Assembly: GCA_016165875.1 (NCBI GenBank) | Contig: JABBOT010000006.1 | Location: 2,629,438-2,693,437, forward strand | Direction of reading: 5' to 3' | Length of the DNA: 64,000 bases | Source: Acanthopleura granulata | Lineage: Eukaryota > Mollusca > Polyplacophora > Chitonida > Chitonidae | Shown here: positions 38,443 to 49,632 of the stretch, piece by piece | Layout: each line of letters starts with the position of its first letter | Position numbering within the stretch: position 1 is the first letter of the stretch | The notes under the pieces: model-generated | Seen by the model: the letters and a program-made list of their open reading frames with translations, nothing else | Told to the model about the DNA's origin: nothing | The model's database searches: none | Position numbers and translations under genes: made by a program

Positions 38443-40852
38443 GAAAAAAAGAAAGGATGATGTTCCCGTGCTTGTGATGTATTGGGGTTGTAGGAGAACT
38501 AACGAGAACTGTCATTTCAAAGCTCAAATGCATGTTTTATCCAAAATGTTGGGAAGAGCTAGCTAGACTGTTTCACTCTCTGAAATTTGAAAGCAAGAAT
38601 TTGATAGGACGAAGAGCCTGTATTTGTATAGGTAATGTATTATGGTAACAAATCAATGTAGAGACTGACAACCAAAGCTATTATTAAGGTCTAGCTTATT
38701 CCAGTAATGCAGAAGTTTATAAATATATCCCGAATTTTATGTATATGGTATTGAAAATTAAAGTTTTCCTGTACATGTACATGACATCATCACATTTGTT
38801 AGACGATATTATGAGATATTATGTTGTAAATTCCCGAACATCTGTCAAGGTATCATCCAGCTGACATCATTTCTCAACATGAAAAAGATCCTTATGGATG
38901 TACAACAACTATTTATTTGTAAAAGACATCGAAGCGTTGTCTTCAAATAAATAGAAGTCGTATATCCAGAAGAATCTCTTCCATGTTATGACATTCCCAA
39001 CTTCTACATGCCATTGCAAGAATCATTTCTGAAGTTTGAGGAGCAGCTTGACTGGACAGTACATTTTTATCGACAGTTTGTGTTGTGATAGACATGTAGA
39101 TGTAACATATCTTACAAGCAGCAATTAAGTTAATTAGAACAACAAATGACAAATTGTTGACATCAACCATTCTTTGTATTAATCACTGATGATGAATACA
39201 ATTGTACGATAACCTCTCAGACAGCTTTATACATACACAGTATGTCACAACCATTTTAACTCACAGCTAGAGTACCACCGTTCACCTGTAATACTTTCCT
39301 GGATATTTAACATATAATAGTACTTTAACATTCAACAGAAAATCCTAAAGAATTAAATCAATCAAAACTGCAAGTCCTTCTGTATATATAGGAAAAACTT
39401 AGGAGGAGGATGTCTCAAAGGTACATGTAAGTTTTTTAGACCAAGTAAATCTGTCTCAGTTCATTATCACCCATCTCATCCTCAAAGCCACTGTGTCCGC
39501 TTCAAATACAGGAAGACATGTGGCTGTCTTGCACCATGATAAAGAACATTCCTCTCGAGTGATAGATGGTTCTAGAAGCGATATTTGCGTGTTCTTTACT
39601 TCGGTCAGGTGGTACATATGTGTAATACATCCAGTGATTTCCTTCCTATTCACATTCATGTGGCGTAAATAAAGCAGGCTTCAAGGTCTTGCATTCCAGA
39701 GACCAGTCTAAACCATTGTTGTCCTATATTGTGAGCTGGCAGCCATATGTTGCTCCAGTGTAAGTGTTGTTACTCAACTGTATAAACATTCCCCTCTCCA
39801 CAGGCTATGTTGCCTGCACCCTTGGGGTTTTCCTGGCACTGGTATAGTATTTCATCTGTGGAACGTCACATTTAAATGTTCTATACACATGTGCAGTTTG
39901 GTGAAGATTTAGGGGCATGCATAGTTGAAGAGTGCTGGAACACTGACCGAATGTGATACTGCCAGACTGTGGTTAGGTGACTACTCTATAAATATCGAAG
40001 GGTGAAATGTTAAACTTCTTTTTACCTGCTATCACAAGCGACAAAGTAATGCTCTCTGACATTCAAAAGCTTCTTCACCTGTACGCTTTCACATTTTGGT
40101 TTGGTGAAAGGTTAAAGCATAATGCTCTTGTCTAAGAAGTACAAAACAGCAGGTGAAAATGTCAGATTCCAACACTCATGACTCTCTGAATTCTTGCCCC
40201 AATATATTGCAAACAAGTCCATGAATAGTGCACCGAAATGCAGATAACTTTTGATTTTCCCTGTCACTTGGAATAATAACTTGTCCAGGTGGATGCCCTA
40301 GTATTTTAACCCCTGGATGCCTTTAATTCTTTTCTGTTGCCAGGTGATATGTTAGCGTTTTTGGTTTTCAGTTTTTAAACAGACTGAAGATCGTCTCAGT
40401 TTACCATCCTCCCTTTGCCATGGCAACAGTATGCTATCACTTCAGTTCCATTAGCAGTAGCCTTAATATATGGTGGCCATGCTGGGTTGAAATGCTGATA
40501 TGTTAATTTGCAAAAAGTACACAGTATACTTTCTGATAAGGCAGTATACAACACAATTAATGTAAGAAGAATAAAAAGTGTAATACATAGAAGGAAATGC
40601 TTTCATGCAACCTTACCACATTCTGTTCTGTTTATGTTTCCCAGCCAGGGCTGAGTTTTATAACTACCTGTAGATTGATGGATGAGTGGTAATAGTTATT
40701 TACATTCTAACGTTACAGTTTTGGTTTGTAATTTTCTTTTAATGTACTTTTCTGCCAACCAACACATGTAATCTGCATGTAAGTAATCATTATACCTGAT
40801 ACCTTTCTCCCAACCCAGAACTGAAATACTTCAAAGTATTGTACCACTTACC

Positions 40853-41095
40853 TTTCTGCTATCCCACCCATGTAATATTAAATCTAAGCATTATTCCATG
40901 AATACATTTCTGCCATCCCACCCATGTAATATTAAATTTAAGCATTGTTCCATGAATACATTTCTGCCATCTCACCCATGTAATATTAAATTTAGGCATT
41001 ATTCCATGAATACATTTCTGCAATCCCACCCATGTAATATTAAATTTAAGCATTATTCCATGAATACATTTCTGCAATCCCACCCATGGATTATT
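40853..41095 (+). repeat. 54-bp minisatellite, about 4.5 copies
   Basis: The unit contains 'cattattccatgaataca', 'tttctgccatcccacccatg' and 'taatattaaatttaag'. It runs into a related but longer-period array at 41100-41740. Confidence 0.9.
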
Positions 41096-41099
41096 TGAA

Positions 41100-41740
41100 A
41101 ACATAACTCAGTGTACCTTTTGTGCCAACCCACACGTGGAATATTAAGCACTATTCCATGTACCTTTCTACCCATACAATTAAGCTCTGCTCCATGTATA
41201 CCTCTCTGCAATCCCACCCCTCTTATTGTAAAACTAAGCACTATTCCATGAACCTTTCTGCCACCCTACCCATACAATTAAGCTGTGTTCCATATATACC
41301 TTTCTGTAATCCCACCCCTCTTAATGTAAAATTAAGCACTATTCCATGTACCTCTCCACCAACCTATGCATACAATTAAGCTCCGTTCCATGTATACCTT
41401 TCTCTAACCCCACCCCTCTTCATGTAAAATTAATCACTATTCCATGTACCTTTCTGCCAACCTATGCATACAATAAAGCTCTGTTCCATGTATACCTTTC
41501 TGTAATCCCAATCCTCTTTATGTAAAATTAAGCACTATTCCATGTACCTCTCTGCCAATCTATGCATACAATTAACCTCTGTTCCATGTATACCTTTCTG
41601 TAACCCCACCCCTCTTAAAATAAAATTAAGCACTATTCCATGTACCTTTCTGCCAACCTATGCATACAACTGAGCTTTGTTCCATGTATACCTTTCTGCA
41701 ATCCCACCTCTCTTAATGTAAAATTAAGCACAATTCCATG
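41100..41740 (+). repeat. Higher-order array, about 98-bp period, 6 units
   Basis: Each unit is a diverged dimer of the 54-bp motif. One half has 'ccatgtatacctttctg' and 'cccacccctctt', the other 'cactattccatgtacc' and 'cctatgcatacaattaag'. The progression from simple monomers (40853-41095) to dimeric units is the pattern of higher-order repeat formation. It ends about 500 bp from the 3' end of the nested Frizzled-domain gene. Confidence 0.85.
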
Positions 41741-42244
41741 CAGTCAACAGACTATGCTTATAGTTTTTTTTTTAGTATTTCAAGTGTGTAGCTTTGATCT
41801 GTCTCACTTTCTTTTCAGATGACTGCTATATCTGCTTTGCTAAATTCCTGAAGTTCCTGAAACTTTTTTGTCACATACTGACCATGTAGAGATTTAAAAC
41901 TTTTAGAGTCAGAAACAGGTAGAATAGTCAGAGACGTATGAAATTCAGCACGTTTGTATCCCATAGCAGTTTTCTTTGCACTGAAAAGAACATAATCTCG
42001 AACCATTCAGCTAGCAAAAATGATGATTTTTGGATTGAGGATATGTTGAACGATCTACAGTTTTTTTTTACAAGAAAACCATTTTTTTTCCAGCCATTTC
42101 GTTGTTATCTTTTTCTCTGAAACGAGAAAATACTCAAAGTGTCCTGAACATACTGGTAACTCTTTAAGTCTGAAGTGTCTCCTGATTTACCATAGTAATT
42201 TTTCCACGGTTACCGCAGGGATGGTACACAGTTGCTGTGGTAAC

Positions 42245-43366
42245 TTACTCTTCTGCCTCGTCTAGGTATTCATCATATTCTGGGTCGGGGGTCCTTTCAA
42301 TCTCCGTAGCGTTCGGATGCACGCACTGTTGCACATCATTGCTGGCCGTAGGATATCGGTGGCATTGAAGTTTGCCCGGCCAATTAATCCCGTAAACCCT
42401 CTGTAAATCATCCTCGCACTCACTGCGCACTTGCTCGCAGACTTCACGACATGGCACAGCAAACTCTGTGGCGACGTCCTGGCAGAAAGGGAGGTAAATC
42501 CCACAGAGGAAGAAGGACAGGTGCGGGTGGCAGCCGGTGTCGACGAGCTCCTGGTACTGGCCCAGCTCCTGTGAAATCAGGTCCAGAGACGACTGCCAGA
42601 ACATGTTGGGGATGAACGCTTCGAATTGTGGGATGCCTGAGCAGAGCGGGACCGTGTTGGGGACGCAGGCAGTCTCGTCCAGCGGAGGTGTCGGAGCGCG
42701 TTTCGAAGGTGGCACGCACACGCCCGGACGATTTTTGGCCAAGCGTGGGAAGCGAGCGCAGTTGAACTGGGACGGCCACTGTTTCTTGTAGGTGGTGAAG
42801 GCGCTGCGACACTGCCGCTTTGCTCTCATGCATGACTGGCGACACGGCGGCAGCACCAGGCGCCGGCGCTCGATGCACTTAGGAAGGTACGTGGCGCAGG
42901 CAGTCAGGCGGAAGTTCGGCGAACAGTCCATGTCCATGAACGGCCAGAATGGCTCCAGCGTTTCCATGACCTCGCCTTGAGTGCGATGCCCGAACTGGTT
43001 GGGCAGGCGGGTGTACTCGTAGCCTATTTGACCTTTGCACATTGGAACCATGATTTTCTGACAGAAGGGCCCACTTGAACCAGCTGTCTCTGCTGCACCA
43101 TTTGGTCTTCCTGCTCCTGCACCTGGTCCTGTCCCTCTCCCGCTTACAGGTCTCCTATTAACTGCCTGGCCACCTCCCTGCCCATTGCCCTGAATCCTCG
43201 GCCTTCCCCCGGCAATATTTGGTCGTCGCTGCCTGGCCCGTGGTCCTCCTGGTCGCCTGTTGCCTGGCCGTCTTCGCCTAGGGTTACCCTCTTGACCGGT
43301 GGTCAACTCCGTCCACAGTGCGCAGATTGCAACAACAACAACCAAAAGCTTCACGTTGAACAACAT
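42245..43366 (-). CDS. Secreted tandem Frizzled-domain (CRD) protein
   Basis: The 373-residue protein is read from a single exon. The ATG at 43366 is chosen because MLFNVKLLVVVVAICALW makes a good signal peptide, with likely cleavage near residue 24; a TTG upstream is not needed. Residues 26-100 are a basic Arg/Pro/Gly/Gln-rich linker. CRD1 (102-217) and CRD2 (234-348) each have the ten cysteines typical of Frizzled domains. CRD1 keeps the family motif as YTRLPNQFGHRTQ; CRD2 has lost it (FEAFIPNMFWQSS). There is one N-glycosylation sequon (NAT, 352) and an acidic tail. No transmembrane helix and no netrin domain are present, so it is neither a Frizzled receptor nor a standard sFRP. By family knowledge it may bind Wnt ligands outside the cell; that role is inferred. 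Its higher G+C stands out inside the host intron. Confidence 0.92.
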   Translation of the reverse strand: MLFNVKLLVVVVAICALWTELTTGQEGNPRRRRPGNRRPGGPRARQRRPNIAGGRPRIQGNGQGGGQAVNRRPVSGRGTGPGAGAGRPNGAAETAGSSGPFCQKIMVPMCKGQIGYEYTRLPNQFGHRTQGEVMETLEPFWPFMDMDCSPNFRLTACATYLPKCIERRRLVLPPCRQSCMRAKRQCRSAFTTYKKQWPSQFNCARFPRLAKNRPGVCVPPSKRAPTPPLDETACVPNTVPLCSGIPQFEAFIPNMFWQSSLDLISQELGQYQELVDTGCHPHLSFFLCGIYLPFCQDVATEFAVPCREVCEQVRSECEDDLQRVYGINWPGKLQCHRYPTASNDVQQCVHPNATEIERTPDPEYDEYLDEAEE

Positions 43367-44250
43367 ATTCGCCCTCTGCTCCAATAGCAACAATTAAATC
43401 AACAACTCTCTAGTCCATGGAATTTCAGTCCAAATCTAGGCAAATGAAACTTCAGTTACCAAGTTTCAAAGTTTGTTAGAAACTCACTTTGGGTATTTTT
43501 AGAACAGGTTCAATACGTGGTTAGCCCCTCTTTGCTCTTCTTGTAAGGTTTTAACCCTTGGTAAATCTGGTTATCCCTCTCAACCTGGCCAGCGGAAAGC
43601 AACTATGGTGGTATCAAGTCCAACACTGCCTCTCTGCAGAAGGCTGTTGTTTTGTATGCGGCTTCCCCCTTTGGACTGCTGGACTTTCTTCACCCTGTGC
43701 TTCTTAACTGGCCCATGAGATGAGGAAGAGGGAATTGCTAACAGATTTGTCCTTGCCCTATAGTGGCTGAGGGAAGACAGTCCTCTCCATGAGAGACACA
43801 TGGTCACCATCTGGGGGGTAGGGGGTAATAATGTCCTCTTACCTTCCCCTCCCATTTACTGTGTGACCCCCGAGGGGATTGTAACATCAACTCTGATGAA
43901 ATGCCCACATGTTTGTTTTGACTCTGCCGATTGCATAATGTCTGGGGTATGGAGGTTTCCTGAGTGCAAATATACTGAAGTGGCCCATTGTACTATGTGG
44001 ACAGGGTTATCATGGCCTCATTGGTGTACTGGAATTCTTCAACATTTTTTGACGCCTTTGCCAGATCTTCATTCAAGCGTATTCTGAGGGTGTAATACTA
44101 TGCCTGTGCTAGTAAAACTACACTCCTGCTGAAACCCTGAAATTGACCATGCCAGCAAATGTAGTATTGTCGCCAAATATTAAATGAGAAAGGTGCATAA
44201 ATAAATCATACTGAAATTTGCTTTCCTTAATGTGAAATGGTTGAGAAATT
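43367..44250 (-). other. Upstream flank of the Frizzled-domain gene
   Basis: The first few hundred bases should carry the 5' UTR and promoter of the minus-strand gene, but no clear TATA box or start site could be recognised. A minus-strand open frame at 43580-43855 lacks domain features and is not called. Confidence 0.3.
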
Positions 44251-44255
44251 TTATA

Positions 44256-44463
44256 GGGTACATGGGGTTTGTCATTAGGTGTATCTGTTGTTCATATTAT
44301 AAACACTGGGTACATGGGGTTTGTCATTAGGTGTATCTGTTGCTCATATTATAAACACTGGGTACATGGGGTTTGTCATTAGGTGTATCTGTTGCTCATA
44401 TTATAAACACTGGGTACATGGGGTTTGTCATTAGGTGTATCTGTTGCTCATATTATAAACACT
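44256..44463 (+). repeat. 52-bp tandem repeat, 4 copies
   Basis: Four almost identical units begin 'gggtacatggggtttgtcat' and end 'catattataaacact'. The only clear change is gttgttc to gttgctc after unit one. Confidence 0.95.
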
Positions 44464-44747
44464 AACCATCATGAACCATGATAGTGATGGAAAGATGTGA
44501 TCTGGCCTTTTCATCTGTTAACTCAGAGTCAGAGTGGAATTTTTTTATGCTGAGCATCTGTTACATCTTCTTACAGCCAATGTCCCACACAGTCAGTCAG
44601 AACATTTTGAATGCTGGTTATAATGTCTTGAATGACTCAGTGACTGTGTTTTGTTGAGAATGAATCTAACACAACTGTGAATGGCATTAAAAGTGATACA
44701 TTTGCCATCATCCTTTAGATGTCACTAGAATTGAAAGCAAAGAGGGG

Positions 44748-45273
44748 AATATATAGAGGACAGTGCACAGTGAATGTTGAATTCTACCTCTGACTCGACC
44801 AGTATTTATGGTATTCAACATTCACTGTACGGTGTCCTCTATGTACTCACCTGCTTACTTTCAGGTCCAATGTTCTGTTTATATTTTTATACTGTAACAG
44901 TATTCTGACCTCGTGTATTTAAAGAATGTTTAGGCATTTAAAGACATGTCTCTAGCCTGACATCGTATACATTACGCCTTGTCTTCTTATGTGACATAGG
45001 AATGTAACAATTGACTAAACTAATACATGTATTATGATGTTATCCCACTGAGCTCAGATTGGAACGTTTTAAAAAAAGAGAAAAGTTTTATTTTTTTTTT
45101 CTTTTTTGTGTCCTGGCATTTTGGGCGTGAAATATCAAAATGTGATAACAAGAGTGAGATTCCACTGTAGTGAAATTGGGCGTGAAATATCAAAATGTGA
45201 TAACAAGAGTGAGATTCCACTGTAGTGAAATATTAGTTTTGTCCGTGAAGAAAATTCTGGGATTTCACTTGTA
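44748..45273 (+). mobile_element. Foldback element FB, copy A
   Basis: The left part is an inverted repeat: 'gtgcacagtgaatgttgaat' near 44763 is mirrored by 'attcaacattcactgta' near 44813, with flanking agaggac on one arm and gtcctct on the other. The body matches 47186-47705 and the reverse of 54977-55471 in order: 'aacagtat', 'gtgta.ttaaagaat', 'gacatg.ct..agc.tgac', 'gtgaaatatcaaaatgtga' and 'ctgggatttcactt'. A 55-bp block is tandemly duplicated at about 45120-45230. It is non-coding, so presumably a non-autonomous DNA transposon. Confidence 0.75.
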
Positions 45274-45735
45274 TACTCGTATCTTGAGTATTATTGTGTT
45301 GGGGCAATCTGCCAGGACATTACTACCATGGTGGTAATGTGTCTTGAATGATTATTGAATGACTTAATCACAACATTCTGTCTTAAATACTTCTAAAATT
45401 ATAGCCATAAACAGCTGTATACAGTAGTGTCTACACTGGTCCTTGTCTGTAATTCAGTTGATGACACTAGAACTGGTGGGGGGGGGGGGGAAGCTATAGT
45501 GGTGGATGTAGCATCCTGAGGATAAGTCGGTTATGATACTTAAGTATTGAGTGTCCTGGGTAAACCCTCAGCCTTTGGCAATTTTACCACTTGAGAAGTC
45601 GGTCTACAGATGTGCACACTGTAATTGTGTTGGACAATTAAGTGCATGGCCTTCATGGAAAATTAGACTGTGTAAACAATCACACTGGGATCATCAGAGA
45701 CTTCTTGTCATATTTGAATTTTTCACTTCATGGTA

Positions 45736-46275
45736 GAAAACCACCAATGTTCGGTGAGTATACTGGCTGACTCACATGGGTGACTACCGGTTCTTTATGG
45801 TGGCAAGAAAACACCTATGTTTGATGAGTATACTGGCTGACTCACATGGGTGACTAACAGTTCTTTATAGTGGCAAGAAAACACCTATGTTTGGTGAGTA
45901 TACTGGCTGACTCACATGGGTGACTAACAGTTCTTTATAGTGGGAGGAAACCACCAATGTTTTTGGTGAGTATACTAGCTGACTCACATGGGTGACTGCC
46001 AGTTCTTTATGGTGGAAGAAAACATTGATATTTGGTGAGTATACTGTCTGACTCACATGGGTGACTGCCAGTTCTTTATGGTTGGAGGAAACCACCAATG
46101 TTTTTTGAGTATACTAGCTGACTCACATGGGTGACTACCAGTTCTTTATGGTGGCAAAAAAACACCAATGTTGGGTAAGTATACTGGCTGACTCACATGG
46201 GTGACTGCCAGTTCTTTATGGTTGGAGAAAACCACCAATATTTTGTGAATATACTAGGTGACTCACACGGGTGAC
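45736..46275 (+). repeat. 70-bp minisatellite with repeated TGACTCA motifs, about 8 copies
   Basis: The unit contains 'gtgagtatactggctgactc', 'acatgggtgactaccagttc' and 'tttatggtgg'. Eight units carry TGACTCA, the consensus for AP-1 type bZIP factors, at about 70-bp spacing. Whether this has any regulatory effect is unknown. Confidence 0.9.
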
Positions 46276-47185
46276 ATAGTTTGTATTGGTGGAATTGCAA
46301 GTGGTATTCACGGAAATCTGCTCAATGAAGCACTACTTCAGCTGTTGTGCAGAAAAAAATGTAAACAGGGGAATCAAGAAAGTTCTCTGTGTGTCTTAGA
46401 TGTTCTGGCAATCAACAGGCAAGCACTTTGGCCAAAATTTAGCTGATTCAGATTTGAAACTTGAGCGTTTAGTGAGGAATACGAAACCAGAAATTAGGCA
46501 ATTATTTGGAATAGATATCAGCCAATTATACAGCTTCCGTAAACATGTATATTGTAGTCTGTAGACAGTGTGCTGTTGCATGAAAAAAATACATTGTACT
46601 TTTAGCGTATTCAGTAACATAACAGAAAAAGTTGCAGAATAACAAATATGTGTACATTGGACCTCTTAATCTTTACCACAAGTGACATTTGCCTGCCACA
46701 TGCTTTGTCTCCACCATTTCCTATAGCAACGATTTTCAAAGCAGCCACATTCCTCAATCTGGTTGCCAGGAACAAGGAATTTTACATCCTGTGCTGTTCC
46801 CGGTGAGCACTGAGGCAAATATTTTAATAGTTATGCATGGAGATTTTATTACGCAGTTTGAAAACATATGGTGGCGTAATAGAGACCAAGAATAAAGCAG
46901 AAATGACTAGTTTGTGGATATGTGCAATGGGGGACTTGGATTACTCTGTGATTTTTTGCAGATGAATTCATTGCTAATTGGATGGAATGGAAAATTTATT
47001 CATCAGATTTTAAATTTGTTGTGTTGATGGGGTTTTTTTTTTGTTGTTGAACAGTTTCAGTATGTGTTAATTGCAAAGGTAAAATTATGGGAATGAGAAG
47101 AAAAGTTCATTGTACATCATGTGTATCTTTCGTAATATATGCATAATTATATGTAAGTGGATGTATGTTATTCAGTGCAATGATT
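46276..47185. other. Intron 1, no feature recognised
   Basis: AT-rich unique DNA with a T run near 47030-47045. No SINE, array or plausible exon is visible. Confidence 0.4.
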
Positions 47186-47705
47186 AATATATAGAGGATA
47201 TTGCACAGTGAAGGTTGAATACCATATTGTTTGAGTGAGAGGTGGAAGACATAACCCACTTATGGTATGGTATTCAGCCTTCAGTGTGCAATAGTCTATT
47301 TATTATCTATACCCTAACAGTATCATGATTTTGTGTACTTTAAAGAGTTTCTGGCATTTTTTCCCACTGTAGGCTGTCACAGACATGCCTAGAGCGTGAC
47401 GTCGTGTACATGTCGTGTTGTATGAGGTCGTATTTTCTTGTGTGACGTGAGAATGTTGCAGTCGAGTGAACTTGCATTATGAATCATTCCGCTGGGATCA
47501 GATTGGAGATTTATAAAATAAAATGTTTCTTTTTTGACGTCATGGTGTCTGGGTGTGAAATGTCAAAATGTGACATTTGTCAAAATGTGACATTTCACTG
47601 CAGTGAAAATGTGACATTTGTCAAAATGTGACATTTCACTGCAGTGAAAACAACACTTTTGTTAGTGAAGGAAATGCTGGGATTTCACTGATGTATAAAT
47701 AATAA
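47186..47705 (+). mobile_element. Foldback element FB, copy B
   Basis: The left inverted repeat is 'attgcacagtgaaggttgaa' near 47209 against 'attcagccttcagtgtgcaa' near 47271. The body includes 'gacatgcctagagcgtgacg', 'ttttgacgtcatgg' (a perfect TGACGTCA) and a right part with a duplicated 'gtcaaaatgtgacattt' and the palindrome 'tttcactgcagtgaaa'. It ends 'gggatttcactgatgtataa'. It is non-coding. Confidence 0.8.
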
Positions 47706-47849
47706 ATGTTGTTTTAATGTCAATAATTTCAAAAGCATCTTGAATACATACATAACGCCAAATAAATAAATAAATTTCCATGTATACATGTACCTGTACA
47801 AGGTAGACCTTTATAATATAGGTGCTATCTACTCCCAGGCTGGAGGGAA

Positions 47850-47935
47850 TTTCCCTTTAGTGTAGTGGTAGAAGTGTGGACTTGAAATCCAAAGATTGTT
47901 GGTTCAAATCCCCAGTTTGTTAACCCGGGCACACT
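47850..47935 (+). repeat. tRNA-Ser-like sequence (SINE head or tRNA pseudogene)
   Basis: It has an A-box-like 'tagtgtagtggtagaag', an anticodon-arm-like 'ggacttgaaatcc' (TGA in the loop, as in tRNA-Ser) and a B-box 'gttggttcaaatcccc'. No acceptor stem pairing and no long variable arm are present, so it is not a functional tRNA gene. The following sequence does not match SINE families A or B. Confidence 0.5.
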
Positions 47936-48235
47936 TGAAAAGTTGGAAATATCCTAAGTTGTACCAGGAAAACTATTTCACCACACATGCAATGTCTTGG
48001 GACTTTTAGTTGCATTTGAAAATGCACTTTTTGGACAAATTGTAGGTCAAACAGAGTATGTGTAATTGTCAGATTTCGACACAGAAATTGTCTGAAGTTA
48101 AGGAAACTCCCATTTGCAGATTCATTTCTGGGTATTTTGGAAAGTTCTGTATTTAACTAATGCTTCCATTTCTTGAGATACAGATTTGCTGAAGATTTTT
48201 CTGTCTGAAGCCTATTGTGGATTAAATTGCCGTTT

Positions 48236-48439
48236 CATCAGTCAGTCATACCATCAGTCAGTCATATCATCAGTCAGTCATACCATCAGTCAGTCATACC
48301 ATCAGTCAGTCATATCATCAGTCAGTCATACCATCAGTCAGTCATTTCATCATCCAGTCATACCATCAGTCAGTCATACCATCAGTCAGTCATACCATCA
48401 GTCAGTCATTTCATCATCCAGTCATACCATCAGTCAGTC
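48236..48439 (+). repeat. 16-bp minisatellite, about 13 copies, beside exon 2
   Basis: The unit is 'catcagtcagtcatac' with variants ending 'atat' or 'attt'. It ends about 50 bp before the exon 2 acceptor. The frame that continues into exon 2 happens to be open across the array, but the repeat-encoded peptide is not expected to be translated, because the acceptor at 48488-48489 fits the phase of the upstream exon. Confidence 0.93.
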
Positions 48440-48489
48440 TATTCACTCACCTAGTCACATTATTCCTTCTCTTTTGTGTGCTTATACAG

Positions 48490-48950
48490 ATGGGCCTATG
48501 AGCCTGCAGGAATCACCTCTGAGTGCCATCACCACCATGGATAACACAGATTCCGGCATGGGATCCCGAGGGGGGCACTGGGGCAGCAGCGGAGGGGGGT
48601 CTCATTTGGGCCCCCACGGGGGTACACACGGGTCCTCCTCCTCCCACCGTGCGGGCGATTCTTCCACGCTGCCCAGGCCGGGACACTCTTCTTCCAAAGG
48701 CGCCGCTGATACGTCCACGCTTCCGCGCTCTGGCCACACATCTCACACCACGCACAAGAGTCAGGAGTCATCTACCCTTCCCAGATCGCATCATTCTCAC
48801 GGGGCTCCGCCCAAAAACTCCCCAGCAAATGCTCTTACCTCCGTGCTACCTCCCAAACAGAACTCTTTGTCCAACGGGAAGCTGACCAATGGAAAAAGTT
48901 TGGACAATGACTCGCCGAAAGAAACGCCTCTGGAAGAAATTTTAGAGCAG
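48490..48950 (+). CDS. ARM-like protein gene, exon 2
   Basis: Residues 72-225. The acceptor is TTATACAG before 48490 and the donor GAGCAG|GTTTGT at 48951. It starts two bases into a codon (phase match with exon 1) and ends on a codon boundary. The peptide runs GPMSLQESPLSAITT, a stretch rich in Gly, Ser and His with repeated SSTLPR/TSTLPR-type motifs (about residues 125-175), then KETPLEEILEQ, where helical structure begins. The repeated S/T-L-P-R motifs could be phosphorylation or docking sites; that is inference. The exon is G+C-rich compared with its flanks. Confidence 0.85.
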
Positions 48951-49014
48951 GTTTGTAATTTTTTTTGTCTTGCAAATTATAATGCACATGACTAACATTT
49001 CAACTTTTGCATAA

Positions 49015-49240
49015 TTTAATTTGCATATTTTACCTGATTCTGAGCCTTACATTGATCTTAGCAGGTGTGTTGAGGTTTCTTTGGAAGGCTTGGCCCAGAT
49101 ATCCAACTGCAAATATGTCAGCACCAAGAGAAATATTTTGTGACATTTAATTATTAATTGTTTTGTCATTTATGATAATTAAAAAGGAGTAAAACAATTC
49201 AGTCAAAACTTTTATTAAAGCTTACATTGTTGCTTTAAAG
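49015..49240 (+). repeat. Dispersed repeat fragment
   Basis: Shares 'ttttacctgattctgag', 'aggtgtgttgaggtttcttt' and 'gatatcc' type blocks with the unit at 4700-4800 and with 26785-26960. Ends are approximate and the class is unknown. Confidence 0.4.
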
Positions 49241-49444
49241 GTGATGTCATTGAGCTTTCATTGTACTTCTTGAATGCACCCTACTTGAAATAGTGAATTA
49301 TTGAGGAAAAAGCAAAAATGCAATGAGACATCTGATTCAGTAAAACACATTCATTTGCCCACATCCTTGTTTGTTCCACTAATTGGTGAATCAGACTTCA
49401 ATACCGGTTACTTTTGCGGTTAGGTCCCCTAAAAACAGTACTTA

Positions 49445-49632
49445 TCTTTAAGAACAGCTCATGCTGACTTCCTCTCTGGCCGTAAGTGGGCAGGTCTGCC
49501 AGTGGCAGATGGACTGGGGTCATTGGTTTCTCTCGGGCTCTGTCCAGTTTCCTCCCACCATAATGCTGGCCATCGTGGTACAAGTGAAATATTTTTGAGT
49601 ACAGTGTTAAACACCAATCAAATAAATAAATA
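49445..49632 (+). mobile_element. SINE family A, head decayed
   Basis: From 'agctcatgctgacttcctct' through 'ctcccaccataatgctggcc' and 'gtgaaatatttttgagtaca' to 'aacaccaatcaaataaataa'. The A-box is not recognisable. Lies in intron 2. Confidence 0.8.

Larger units (their letters stand above)
16641..48489 (+). other. Intron 1 of the ARM-like gene (about 31.8 kb)
   Basis: It is bounded by AAG|GTATGA and by a pyrimidine-rich acceptor ending TTATACAG. It contains SINEs, at least six minisatellites, a MITE-like element, two foldback elements and an entire opposite-strand gene with tandem Frizzled domains. Stretches without separately listed features (for example 16.7-17.2, 22.0-23.1, 24.0-25.8, 26.1-28.2, 29.0-30.0, 34.0-38.0 and 38.5-40.8 kb) show only AT-rich sequence, homopolymer runs and unconvincing short open frames. 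Confidence 0.65.

Noticed and set aside
47850..47935. Functional tRNA-Ser gene
   Set aside because: A and B boxes and an anticodon-like loop are present, but no acceptor stem or long variable arm forms.
48523..48885. Open frames in other phases and on the opposite strand over exon 2
   Set aside because: Shadows of the G+C-rich coding exon; only the frame with matching splice phases is retained.
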